From Mucilaginibacter robiniae (GTDB lineage Bacteria; Bacteroidota; Bacteroidia; Sphingobacteriales; Sphingobacteriaceae): a stretch of DNA of 64,000 nucleotides. Positions within the stretch are counted from its first letter, which is position 1, and every line of letters starts with the position of its first letter. Both the position numbers and the translations under genes were made by a program. Location of the stretch: NCBI RefSeq assembly GCF_012849215.1, contig NZ_CP051682.1:3534001-3598000 (forward strand), in the 5' to 3' direction. Under the pieces are notes generated by a model that saw only the letters and a program-made list of their open reading frames with translations, was not told the origin of the DNA and did not search any database. Positions 54,446 through 63,076 of the stretch are shown in pieces.

Positions 54446-54817
54446 TTAAATAGTAAGTTTTCCGGTAAGCAGATAGGTTTGCTCATCGGGTAGTAGCTTC
54501 AGGAATAGCTGCTGAAGAAATCGGTTGGTGAAACTAAAAGTAACAAGTACCAGCGGAAAGAGCAGGTTAATCAGCTTTCTGATGCTGAATAGTAATTTTA
54601 ACGGCGGTTGGCCAAGTTGTTGAACCAGGGCCGTTTTCTTTTCCTGAGCATCATCTAAAAACTCAGGCTTGCGTTTGCTGAAAACCTTAACCAGAATATT
54701 ATCAGCATGGCGCGATTCAATATTTTGCGTCAATACACTAAAGCCTAAAAAAGGCTTTACAATGAAAAACATTGCAGCTAAAACCAATAAGAGTTTTGCA
54801 GTTTTCAGCTTGTTCAT
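54446..54817 (-). CDS. Small membrane protein upstream of the RND operon
   Basis: A 123-residue protein with an N-terminal hydrophobic segment (LLLVLAAMFFIVKPFLGF) and a second hydrophobic stretch near residues 85-105 (LINLLFPLVLVTFSF). Charged linker between. The family is unknown. It is 104 bp upstream of the TolC-like gene on the same strand and may be cotranscribed with the pump, but need not be functionally linked. Confidence 0.65.
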   Translation of the reverse strand: MNKLKTAKLLLVLAAMFFIVKPFLGFSVLTQNIESRHADNILVKVFSKRKPEFLDDAQEKKTALVQQLGQPPLKLLFSIRKLINLLFPLVLVTFSFTNRFLQQLFLKLLPDEQTYLLTGKLTI

Positions 54818-54905
54818 GATACGTGTATTAATACAAAAATCCGCATAAATAGTTCATGGCAGCAAGAAGTAACATGAATGTTGCATTGTGCCGCTGCTTT
54901 TAATA

Positions 54906-54933
54906 TTGCTGAGTTTTGTAAATAGTAGGTTTG
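54906..54933 (+). promoter_or_regulatory. Candidate promoter for heme A synthase
   Basis: An exact TAGGTTTG (-7 type, 54926-54933) with TTG at 54906-54908 gives a 17-bp spacing, a little short for the Bacteroidota consensus. About 97 bp would remain as leader before the start at 55031. Confidence 0.35.
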
Positions 54934-55030
54934 ACTATGTTCGCTGCTAATGGTTTAATTACAAAAGTGATGTTTATCATTTTTCTGTAGCTATAAACGA
55001 ATGAAATTGCACCTTTTTTAATGGTGTATT

Positions 55031-56128
55031 ATGCAGGGAATGATAACTGACCAAAGTGCGGTAAGAGTAAGTAAGAAGGGTAGTAAAGCTGTAGCCATCT
55101 GGCTAGCCATTGGCGTAGGCATGATTATGGTTCAGATCCTGCTGGGCGGCATTACCCGTTTAACCGGTTCCGGATTATCCATTACTGAATGGAAGCCACT
55201 ATTGGGTGCTTTGCCGCCACTTAACGAGCACGCTTGGCAACAAAGTTTTGAAAAGTACCAGCACATAGCCCAATTTAAAAAGGTAAACAGCAGCTTTACC
55301 TTGGCCGATTATCAAGCCATCTTTTTTTGGGAGTGGTTTCACCGAGAGTGGGCCAGGCTTTTAGGTGTGGTATTTATAATACCTTTCGTCATCTTTATTT
55401 TTCAAAAAAGGATAGGTCGCGATATGATTAAGCCTATGCTCATCTTGTTTGTATTGGGTGGATTACAAGGAGCTATTGGTTGGATTATGGTACAAAGCGG
55501 CTTGAATGATACTGACGTGCGGGTAAGCCATATCCGGCTGGCTATTCACTTTTTATGTGCCTTGTTTTTGCTGGGCTATTTGCTTTGGTTTACCCTGAAA
55601 GTAAGTGTACCTACCCAACAGATGGCAGCGCAGCCACAACTCAAAAGGTTTAACCTGCTGTTGTTGGTACTACTGTTTTTCCAATTAATGTATGGGGCTT
55701 TTATGGCCGGCTCACATGCGGCATTGAATGCACCTACCTGGCCAGATGTCAATGGCGCTTACTGGCCCAGCAATTTATCGGACACACATGATTCGTTGTG
55801 GTACACCCTGTGTTATAATCCGATTGCCATTCAATTTATTCACCGTACGCTGGCTTATGGTATTGCCATACTAATTGTGGTGTGGTATTTTAAAGCCAAT
55901 AAGGTAAGCAAAGGGCTATGGTTAAGGCAGCTAAGAGGCGTGCCTCTGTTGTTGGTACTATTGCAGGTTACTTTAGGTATAATGGCTTTACTGAATAGTA
56001 TGTATCCGCACGCTATTTACTACGCCGTAATACACCAGTTTACAGGTATGCTGTTACTACTATCGTTGCTCATTACTTTGTATTTAAGTAGCGGTAAAGA
56101 AACTGTATCCGCTATTGTAAAGGGATAA
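55031..56128 (+). CDS. ctaA: Heme A synthase (CtaA/COX15 family)
   Basis: A 365-residue inner-membrane enzyme that oxidises heme O to heme A for cytochrome oxidase. About eight transmembrane helices are visible. The four helix histidines expected for heme binding are in FFWEWFHREWARLLG, SHIRLAIHFLCALF, IQFIHRTLAYGI and YAVIHQFTGMLLLL. The GGITRLTGSGLSITEWKP motif follows the first helix, as in COX15-type (two-half) proteins. Other oxidase genes are not in the window. An ATG at 55040 is an alternative start. Confidence 0.95.
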   Translation: MQGMITDQSAVRVSKKGSKAVAIWLAIGVGMIMVQILLGGITRLTGSGLSITEWKPLLGALPPLNEHAWQQSFEKYQHIAQFKKVNSSFTLADYQAIFFWEWFHREWARLLGVVFIIPFVIFIFQKRIGRDMIKPMLILFVLGGLQGAIGWIMVQSGLNDTDVRVSHIRLAIHFLCALFLLGYLLWFTLKVSVPTQQMAAQPQLKRFNLLLLVLLFFQLMYGAFMAGSHAALNAPTWPDVNGAYWPSNLSDTHDSLWYTLCYNPIAIQFIHRTLAYGIAILIVVWYFKANKVSKGLWLRQLRGVPLLLVLLQVTLGIMALLNSMYPHAIYYAVIHQFTGMLLLLSLLITLYLSSGKETVSAIVKG

Positions 56129-56458
56129 AGTAGATTCGAAACTGAAGTTAAATCAGCATCTGCTCAATACATTTATATAAATTGCTTAAGAGTTGATGAT
56201 TGCCTGGTAGCTATCAGATTTGCATATCACTGTCCATTACTTTTGAAATATAATATTATACTTACTTCCAACAGCTATAAACCAGAGGAGGTTAAAAAAT
56301 ATTGCGACTCGCTTTAAAATCATTCAAACGCACTTAATTCAAATTTGTAGCCGGGAAATATTAGGCAACCAGTTAGTAAGTATAAGGCTTGTTCTATTTA
56401 AGAAACTTGTAGTTAAACCTTATCTTTACCTGATGTGTTACTGCATAACACGAATTTT
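56129..56458. other. Intergenic region before XdhC
   Basis: About 330 bp with no gene. A TATCTTTA near 56421 is a one-mismatch -7 element, but no well-spaced -33 partner is seen. No hairpin of note. Confidence 0.35.
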
Positions 56459-57616
56459 ATGAAAGAACTGGAAGATATTGTACGGGCTTTTGATGAAGCG
56501 CAGCAACAAGGAAAGCAAACTGCTTTAGCTACGGTGGTGCAGGTAGAAGGCTCATCGTACCGGCGGGCAGGTGCTCGTATGCTGGTTACCGAAGATGGGC
56601 AGCTTACCGGCGCTATAAGCGGTGGTTGCCTGGAGGGTGATGCTCTGCGCAAAGCCCGGTTGGTAATGGCGCAGCAACAGCCTATGCTGGTAACGTATGA
56701 TACTACTGATGATGATGATGCCAAATTGGGCGTAGGTTTAGGCTGCAATGGCATTATCCATATTTTGATTGAACCTCTTTTTGCCGAGCGTCCCAATCAT
56801 CCTATTAACTTGTTCAAAAAGTTCATGAGCAAGCGACGCAATGCGGTGGTGATTACGCTGTTTTCATTAGCCGACCGTAAAGGACCGCAGCCTGGTACTT
56901 GTTTGTATCTGACCGACGAAGAGCAAATCAATCAATGTGACACCACTGTATTGATTGATACTTTAATACAGGATGCTCAGCAAGTGCTGCAATCGGGCAA
57001 GTCGGTTAACAAAACTTATCATACCGACCGCGAACTAACGGGCTTTGTAGAACTGCTGAAGCCGGCGGTTTCCCTACTGGTTTTTGGTGCGGGCAATGAT
57101 GCCATTCCGCTGGTGCAAATGGCCGCTGTGCTGGGCTGGCATACTACCGTGATTGATGGCCGTACCAACTATGCCGTACCTGCCCGTTTTCCGCAGGCTA
57201 AGCGGGTGTTATTAGCTAAGCCCGACCAGGTACAATCGCAAGTTAACCTAGATACCCGTACCGTAGTGGTGTTGATAACGCATAACTACAATTATGATTT
57301 AGCCATGCTGCGCCAGTTATTACCCCTGCAACTTACTTACGTAGGTAGCCTGGGCCCTAAAAAAAAGCTACAACGTATGCTGAATGAACTAGAGGAAGAA
57401 GGCTTTATACCTACACCGCAGCAGTTGCAGAGTGTGTATGGGCCAACCGGGCTGGATATTGGTGCCGAAGCTTCGGAAGAAATTGCTTTATCCATCCTGG
57501 CCGAAATACAGGCCGTATTACAGCAAAAAGAAGGTAAAGCCTTGCGCGACCGTAAAGCGGCTATTCATGAACAACCTAAAGCGGAAGTGCAAGCCGTGTT
57601 AGATAGCGCTGGATAA
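56459..57616 (+). CDS. XdhC-family molybdoenzyme maturation factor
   Basis: The start is the ATG at 56459 (MKELEDIVRAFDEA). The frame goes back to GTG at 56435. The protein has 385 residues. The N-terminal XdhC/CoxI domain carries ATVVQVEGSSYRRAGARMLV and GAISGGCLEGD. The C-terminal Rossmann domain starts with LLVFGAGNDAIPLVQ and has VVLITHNYNYDL and YVGSLGPKKKLQRML. XdhC proteins bind and sulfurate molybdenum cofactor before it enters xanthine-dehydrogenase-type enzymes. Its stop is 1 bp before the start of the cytidylyltransferase gene, so the two are coupled. Confidence 0.95.
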   Translation: MKELEDIVRAFDEAQQQGKQTALATVVQVEGSSYRRAGARMLVTEDGQLTGAISGGCLEGDALRKARLVMAQQQPMLVTYDTTDDDDAKLGVGLGCNGIIHILIEPLFAERPNHPINLFKKFMSKRRNAVVITLFSLADRKGPQPGTCLYLTDEEQINQCDTTVLIDTLIQDAQQVLQSGKSVNKTYHTDRELTGFVELLKPAVSLLVFGAGNDAIPLVQMAAVLGWHTTVIDGRTNYAVPARFPQAKRVLLAKPDQVQSQVNLDTRTVVVLITHNYNYDLAMLRQLLPLQLTYVGSLGPKKKLQRMLNELEEEGFIPTPQQLQSVYGPTGLDIGAEASEEIALSILAEIQAVLQQKEGKALRDRKAAIHEQPKAEVQAVLDSAG

Positions 57617-57617
57617 T

Positions 57618-58208
57618 ATGAGTACCACAGGCATTATCATTCTGGCAGCCGGAGCCTCATCACGTATGGGGCAGCCTAAGCAAAAACTGGTTTACCAGCA
57701 GCAAACTTTATTGCAGCGTGCCGTAGCTGCGGCCTTAGCATCAAACGGATTGCCGGTTATTGTGGTGCTGGGCGCTAATTATGAAGCAGTACAGCCTGAT
57801 ATTGCCGAGCAGCCAGTCCAGATTATACATAATGCCGATTGGGAACAAGGTATGGCATCATCTATACAAAGCGGCCTTCGGTATTTGCAGGAAAAATGCA
57901 ACCAGATTGATAGCATACTGCTGATGCTTTGCGATCAGCCTTTTGTAGATAGCGCATTATTAAACCAGTTAATTAACCAGCAGATGGTAAACGAAGCTTC
58001 CATAGTAGCCTGCGCTTACCAAAATACTTTAGGTGCACCCGTTTTGTTCAGTAAAGCTTACTTCCCGGAACTACTAGCCTTGCAATGGCAGGAAGGCGCT
58101 AAAAAGCTGTTGATGAAGTATCGGGACCAGGTAAAAGCATTTCCGTTCCCGAAAGGAAGTGTGGATGTAGATACCCCTGATGATTACCAGGATTTACTGC
58201 AAGACTGA
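57618..58208 (+). CDS. mocA: MocA-like molybdenum cofactor nucleotidyltransferase
   Basis: A 196-residue enzyme of the NTP-transferase fold. The nucleotide loop IIILAAGASSRMGQPKQKL, the NADWEQGMASSIQSGL motif, the LLMLCDQPFVDS segment and the C-terminal VDVDTPDDYQDL agree with MocA (CTP:molybdopterin cytidylyltransferase). A related guanylyltransferase or other sugar-NTP enzyme is less likely given the neighbour XdhC. The two together would make the molybdopterin-cytosine-dinucleotide form of a xanthine-oxidase-type enzyme. Confidence 0.9.
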   Translation: MSTTGIIILAAGASSRMGQPKQKLVYQQQTLLQRAVAAALASNGLPVIVVLGANYEAVQPDIAEQPVQIIHNADWEQGMASSIQSGLRYLQEKCNQIDSILLMLCDQPFVDSALLNQLINQQMVNEASIVACAYQNTLGAPVLFSKAYFPELLALQWQEGAKKLLMKYRDQVKAFPFPKGSVDVDTPDDYQDLLQD

Positions 58209-58467
58209 AATCCTGAATAGTAAAAAGTTTGGAGGATAAAAGCTCATCTTTGTTAAAGGTAAACTGGACTGTTCATATCTATTCTCGCGCTTGTAAAAAA
58301 TAATGGTGATTATAATTGATTTAGCAGGTTGGCAAATACAGCCAAGATGCATAAGCTAAGAAATTGAAGTTACATGTTTAACTAAAATGATATATTATCT
58401 TTAACTATTAGATAATATGTTACAATAAGTGGATAATATTCTTCAATAAAACTGGTTAACAGGCACT
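58209..58467. other. AT-rich intergenic region
   Basis: About 260 bp up to a promoter-like element. Repeats of GATAAT(A) occur (for example ATTAGATAATATG near 58409). No gene or clear terminator is seen after mocA. Confidence 0.35.
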
Positions 58468-58475
58468 TAGATTTG
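58468..58475 (+). promoter_or_regulatory. Candidate -7 element for the secreted protein
   Basis: An exact TAGATTTG lies 32 bp before the ATG. No good TTTG partner is seen about 20 bp upstream, so the call is weak. Confidence 0.25.
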
Positions 58476-58507
58476 ATTAAATATAAACCAATATTATACC
58501 TTTTATT

Positions 58508-59071
58508 ATGAAAAAATCTAAACTAATCCTGGGGTTGGTGGCACTAGTTTGTGCGTCAATTACTACAGCTTTTGCTGCAAAAAAAGCAAATGTTGTTCAA
58601 TCATCCAAATTGGGCGTACCGTACTCACTTGAGTATATTGCCAAACATTCGACTAAAAATTTGGTCAGCAGTTTGTTGAGCAATTTGGTAACTTTTCATG
58701 AATCTGGTGCAACGCAGAGCGTGTACAAAACTTATGATTGGTCTGTTCAATTTTACCAGAATGGAGGTCTTCTTTACACCTTTGATACTAATGGTGCTTA
58801 CCATAGCTGGAATAATACCAGTTACAATGATGAAATCTGGATAGGCGATACTGTTTCACCTGCTGCAGGTACTTATACCATCATCATTCAAAACACTAGT
58901 GGTGTAGGCGGTACTTATGAGTCTGGAGTTACCTTTACTAATGCTAATGGGCAAGACGACAGTGTATGGTCAGGTGATGTGATTACCGATAGAAGAGATA
59001 TTGTTCTTTCTGATGTTTCTGTTGATGGAGTGAGTCCAATAAACATTTATGTTAATAAAACACAATTCTAA
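58508..59071 (+). CDS. Secreted protein of unknown function
   Basis: A 187-residue exported protein (signal peptide MKKSKLILGLVALVCASIT, cleavage near TAFA). The mature part is Gly/Thr/Asn-rich with alternating hydrophobic residues (WSVQFYQNGGLLYTF, GTYTIIIQNTSGVGGTY), suggesting a beta-sandwich. There are no cysteines in the mature part. The family is not recognised. It is monocistronic with its own terminator. Confidence 0.75.
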   Translation: MKKSKLILGLVALVCASITTAFAAKKANVVQSSKLGVPYSLEYIAKHSTKNLVSSLLSNLVTFHESGATQSVYKTYDWSVQFYQNGGLLYTFDTNGAYHSWNNTSYNDEIWIGDTVSPAAGTYTIIIQNTSGVGGTYESGVTFTNANGQDDSVWSGDVITDRRDIVLSDVSVDGVSPINIYVNKTQF

Positions 59072-59091
59072 ATTTTTAACGAATTTCAAAG

Positions 59092-59128
59092 CAAGAGGCT
59101 GCCTCAAAAGGGTAGCCTCTTGTTATTT
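59092..59128 (+). terminator. Terminator after the secreted protein
   Basis: CAAGAGGCTGCC pairs with GGTAGCCTCTTG (one G-U) across a short loop, then TTATTTTT. It lies 21 bp past the stop at 59071. Confidence 0.8.
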
Positions 59129-59684
59129 TTAGAGAGGTTTTCCTTAACTATAAACGCATAGGAAAGTAAGCCCTATGCGCCGGATTAACTGATCTTGTTA
59201 TCTTGCAGTTCAGAAAAGCTGCTTCCACAAGGACATTGGGGCAGAATGCTACAACAAACAAGTAATCGACCTAGTCAATACTAAGCCTATTAGCTCTAAG
59301 CCTAAAGGCAGTGTTGTTATTAAGTTATTATCCGAGTTTATTGTTCAGGTATTGATAATAGGAGTATCTGTCCAATATTTGTTCAAGTCGTAAACTGGAA
59401 AATAAGTATAGTATAATATTCATTTCATACGGCTTTGTGGAATGTCACAACTTGAATATCATACCATAAATTGTTTCTGTAATAAAGATTTGTAAGGAAC
59501 CTTAAAGCTATTTTTTGCAAGTTGCGCTGTTAATTATACTTAGGACTAATGTTATACATGAATGTGAAATAGGTGATGCCTGTCACCTTTTATTACAACC
59601 GAACTCATTTTTGAAACCCGCTTTCAACTTCAACTTTACAATCATAAATCAGCTGCCTTAAAGGTGGGCTAAATAATAATTATT
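59129..59684. other. Intergenic region
   Basis: About 560 bp without a supported gene. A small dyad (CGCATAGG / CCTATGCG, 59155-59179) lacks a T-run. Nothing else is recognised. Confidence 0.35.
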
Positions 59685-59900
59685 ATGGATTTTACGGGTA
59701 ATGAGGCGCAGCACTTTACGCTGACCCTTTTGATTTTAGGGATTGTTTATGTTGGTGTTTGTTTTGCTATTGCTTGGGTTTGGGGGCGTAAGCGAAAAGT
59801 AGGTTTTCTACTCTCATTGGTTTTTTCGTTAATGCTCACACCGTTAATTGGTGTAGTACTTACATTATCAAGCAAGGCCACTAACAAAAATATAGTTTAA
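59685..59900 (+). CDS. Small membrane protein
   Basis: A 71-residue protein with two transmembrane helices (about residues 12-33 and 40-62) separated by a charged turn (WGRKRKVG). The positive turn suggests both termini face outside. No family is assigned, but the length and layout are typical of real bacterial small membrane proteins. Confidence 0.55.
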   Translation: MDFTGNEAQHFTLTLLILGIVYVGVCFAIAWVWGRKRKVGFLLSLVFSLMLTPLIGVVLTLSSKATNKNIV

Positions 59901-60040
59901 AGTAAATATGGATGCTTAATTTATCTTATGATAGCAGCAATTCATATCTATTAAAATATTATCAGCACTTCTTAGTAAACAGGATTTACTAAATAATTCA
60001 TTCCTGTAAAAGTATTATCTTTCTGGCTCATTATCCCTTT

Positions 60041-60820
60041 ATGAAAAGGAGCTTGCTGGTTGGTTTTGCTATTATGGTACCCTTGTTTTTGCGTGCACAA
60101 GAGCATTCGGCCAGGATAGTCAGTGCAAATGAGCACCAAGCGTCGGCTTCCACGCAGCAAGGTTGGGTAATGAGTCAGCATGAAGTAGTGAGTGGTGCCC
60201 TGGTACAAAATAAACGATCCTACGAGCAAATAAGAAGTGATATTCATGGGCAGTTTGCCATTCAGGCAGCAAAGGGTGATACGTTAGTTACCAGTTTGCT
60301 GAATTATAAAATGGATACCTTAGTTGTAGGTAATCAGCCTTATTTAAGTATCAATCTGCAAAAGGCTTCAACTGTACTGCGAGAGGTCATTATTAAAGAT
60401 ACGAAGCTGAGTCCGTTGGAAAAATTCCGTAAAAACCAGCAAGACTATCATGATATTTATCGCAAAGGCAATAGCAGTGACATGGTCACGATTAGCAGCG
60501 GCATAATGGGCAATGGTCTGAGAGCTGGACCGGGAGCCGGTGTGGGGTTGAGTATAGATGCTATTTACAGCGCATTAAGCAAATAGGGTAAAGATGCCCG
60601 GCGTATGCAACGCAGACTGGTAAATGATTATAGGAATGATGTGGTAGATAGCCGGTTTACCAAAACACTGGTTAGTCGTGTTACCGGATTTGAAGGTGAA
60701 AGGCTAAGCGATTTTATCTTTAAATACCGACCTGCATATGATTTTGTAGTAAAAGCTTCTGACTATGATTTGATGGTTTACATCAAGCAAAAGATGCTTG
60801 CTGATGCTCAAATAAAATGA
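60041..60820 (+). pseudogene. CarboxypepD-regulatory-type exported protein interrupted by amber codon
   Basis: The frame from 60041 begins with a signal peptide (MKRSLLVGFAIMVPLFLRAQ). A CarboxypepD_reg-like beta domain follows (IRSDIHGQFAIQAAKGDTLVTSLLNYK), then a helical part (LSPLEKFRKNQQDYHDIY). At 60584-60586 a TAG interrupts it between SALSK and GKDARRMQRRL. The same frame then runs on to TGA at 60818-60820 with protein-like text (DYRNDVVDSRFTKTLV, DFIFKYRPAYDFVVKASDYDL). Related intact proteins read straight through here as I remember them. A one-base change (GAG or AAG to TAG) explains it. The ATG at 60605 could restart translation. Confidence 0.8.
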
Positions 60821-60892
60821 GTTGAATAGCTAGCGTTTCCCAATTATTAGAAAGTATTTACTGACAGAACGCTGCCACCACTGCCAATGGTT

Positions 60893-60952
60893 TGTCAGTG
60901 TTACAGGGTGTTACAGGTGTTACACACTGAAACATGTAACACCTGTAACACC
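60893..60952. repeat. 17-bp inverted repeat containing tandem GTGTTACAG units
   Basis: GGTGTTACAGGTGTTAC at 60907-60923 pairs perfectly with its complement at 60936-60952 across a 12-base loop. The left arm and the sequence before it hold three tandem copies of GTGTTACA(G). It lies between convergent genes (stops at 60820 and 60976). There is no T-run, so it is not a classical terminator, but it can make a very stable RNA stem. Confidence 0.8.
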
Positions 60953-60975
60953 ACAATTTATTCAAGACGTTTATG

Positions 60976-62301
60976 CTACTGCGCCAGCATTACATGTGGC
61001 TTGTAGGTATCAGTTTTGATTTGCGCCTTCAGCTCATGCAGAATGTTGTACAACCCAAAATTAGTACGGTTTACATAGATAAAGTCTTTCACGCCTCGCG
61101 CTTGTTTAAATTCAGGCATGCGTGATACCTGTTCGCCAAAACCATATAGCTCATCAAAAAAAGCGGTTTCGCCAAAATCAAAACTGCTGCTCATGTAAGG
61201 CTGCGCAAATAGGCCAATCATTTGCTTATACATGCGGTAGTAAAACTCAATTTGCTGCGGCGTATCCTTCGGCAAAATCATTTCCAGCTTGCGGAAAGCT
61301 TTAATGGTTTCTTCTTTATTATCGAGCAGGTTGGTAGAGGTTAGCGAGAAGAACGGATAATAAAACTCTTCCGGCATTTCTTTGATACAGCCAAAATCAA
61401 TAATACCCAAATTTCCCTCAGGCGTAATCATGAAGTTGCCGGGATGCGGGTCGGCATGTACAGCACGTAACTCATGCTGCTGAAAGTTGTAAAAGTCCCA
61501 CAAAGCCTGTCCAATCTGGTTACGCAACTCCTGTGATGGGTTAGTTTGTAAAAACTCCTTTAAGTGCTGCCCTTCAATCCAGCTCATGGTGATAATGCGC
61601 TTGCTGGATAGCTCAGGGTAGTAAGTAGGAAAAACCACATGGTTGAGTATTGAGCAAGCGTTGGAAAACTCTATCGACCGGCGTACTTCCAGTTCATAAT
61701 CAGTTTCCTCCAGCAAGCGTTCTTCCACCTCGCGCATATACACATCCAGTTCTTTCTCGCTCATACCCAATAACCGGAAGGCAAAAGGCTTTACCAGTTT
61801 CAGGTCAGACGAAATAGAATCGCCTACGCCCGGATATTGAATTTTTATTGCCAGCTTTTGCCCGTTCAGTTCTGCCTGGTGTACCTGCCCGATAGAAGCG
61901 GCATTAGTAGAACGCAGGTTAAACTTATCATAAATCTGCTCAGGCGACTTGCCAAAATATTTCTTAAATGTTTGTACAATAAGCGGCCCGGATAGGGGAG
62001 GAGCGTTGTACTGCGACTGCGAAAATTTATCGGTATAAGCTTTAGGCAGAATGTTTTTATCCATGCTCAGCATCTGGGCTACCTTTAAGGCGCTTCCTTT
62101 CAGCTCACTTAATGAGTCGTAAATATCGGCTGCATTATCTTCATTCAATTCTGTTTTGTCCAAATCGGGATTAAACAGCTTTTTGGAGTAATGCTTAATA
62201 TAGTTGCCACCAACTTTAATACCCGTTTTTACAAACTTGGCCGAACGTTGTACTTTACTGGTGGGTATGCTGTTTTGCTCTTTTGCTTTCTCGTCGCTCA
62301 T
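60976..62301 (-). CDS. AarF/UbiB-type atypical kinase (ABC1/ADCK family)
   Basis: A 441-residue soluble kinase-like protein. The ABC1 signatures are visible: LKGSALKVAQMLS (KxGQ motif with Ala for Gly), NAASIGQVHQAEL (Ala-rich loop), the VAIK-like KLAIKIQYPGVG, EERLLEETDYELE (ExD), ADPHPGNFMI (catalytic) and IIDFGCI (DFG). The N-terminal 30 residues are charged and there is no C-terminal membrane segment. Such kinases support quinone or lipid metabolism in other organisms. The gene is 6 bp past the HAD stop and probably cotranscribed with TetR and HAD genes. Confidence 0.95.
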   Translation of the reverse strand: MSDEKAKEQNSIPTSKVQRSAKFVKTGIKVGGNYIKHYSKKLFNPDLDKTELNEDNAADIYDSLSELKGSALKVAQMLSMDKNILPKAYTDKFSQSQYNAPPLSGPLIVQTFKKYFGKSPEQIYDKFNLRSTNAASIGQVHQAELNGQKLAIKIQYPGVGDSISSDLKLVKPFAFRLLGMSEKELDVYMREVEERLLEETDYELEVRRSIEFSNACSILNHVVFPTYYPELSSKRIITMSWIEGQHLKEFLQTNPSQELRNQIGQALWDFYNFQQHELRAVHADPHPGNFMITPEGNLGIIDFGCIKEMPEEFYYPFFSLTSTNLLDNKEETIKAFRKLEMILPKDTPQQIEFYYRMYKQMIGLFAQPYMSSSFDFGETAFFDELYGFGEQVSRMPEFKQARGVKDFIYVNRTNFGLYNILHELKAQIKTDTYKPHVMLAQ

Positions 62302-62307
62302 ATCATT

Positions 62308-62973
62308 TTAGTCCTCATCAAATAAAGCAGCCAGCTTGTTCAGGGTAAGGCCGGTATAATCTGTAATGGTTAAGTTAACCGGATGCAGTTCATCTGCCGA
62401 GTGGGTGGTGGTAATACCCACTACCTTCATGCCGGCAGCATTACCTGCTTTCACACCTGAGAGTGAATCTTCAAATACAATGCAGTGTTCGGGTTTTACG
62501 CCTAAATCTTCTGCTGCTTTTAAAAATATCTGCGGGTTGGGTTTGGGTTTACTGATGCGCGGCCCATCAACAATAGTGTCGAAGTATGGTTTGATAGGCA
62601 GCTTATCCAGCACAAAGTTAATGTTAGCCTCCGTAGCCGATGAAGCTACCGCCAGTTTTACACCACCGTTTTTCAGTTCGGCTAACAGGCGTTCCAGCCC
62701 GTTTATAGGTTGTACGTAAGGGGCATAAAGTTCTTTGTAGTTGCGTGTTTTTTCATCAAACATCTCTTTCATTTGATCTTCATCATAATCATCACCAAAA
62801 AACTCGCGCATAATGACCATGCCGGGTACGCCGCTTAACTTTTCGTTATATAATTTGGTAGTTACTTCAACGCGGTTATACTTTTCAAACAGCGCCTTCC
62901 AAGTTTTAAAATGATAAGGATTATTGTCAACCAGAGTACCATCCATATCAAATATTGCAGCAAATTGTGTCAT
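62308..62973 (-). CDS. HAD-family phosphatase (beta-phosphoglucomutase-like)
   Basis: The start is the ATG at 62973 (MTQFAAIFDMDGTLVDN), since the TTG five codons earlier is less likely, giving 221 residues. The HAD motifs are all visible: FDMDGTLVD, then AVASSATEANI, then KPKPNPQIFLKAAEDLG, then VFEDSLSGVKAGNAAGM. The helical cap follows motif I. The substrate is a sugar phosphate or similar. It lies between a TetR regulator (103 bp upstream) and the UbiB-type kinase (6 bp downstream). Confidence 0.95.
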   Translation of the reverse strand: MTQFAAIFDMDGTLVDNNPYHFKTWKALFEKYNRVEVTTKLYNEKLSGVPGMVIMREFFGDDYDEDQMKEMFDEKTRNYKELYAPYVQPINGLERLLAELKNGGVKLAVASSATEANINFVLDKLPIKPYFDTIVDGPRISKPKPNPQIFLKAAEDLGVKPEHCIVFEDSLSGVKAGNAAGMKVVGITTTHSADELHPVNLTITDYTGLTLNKLAALFDED

Positions 62974-63076
62974 AGCATTTTCCTGCAAGTCGCTACTTGT
63001 TCAGCACAACTTTTAACAGGCATTTTTTAGATAGATAAAAACACCGGGTTTTCAAGAAAGTTTCCCTTTAATCCTT

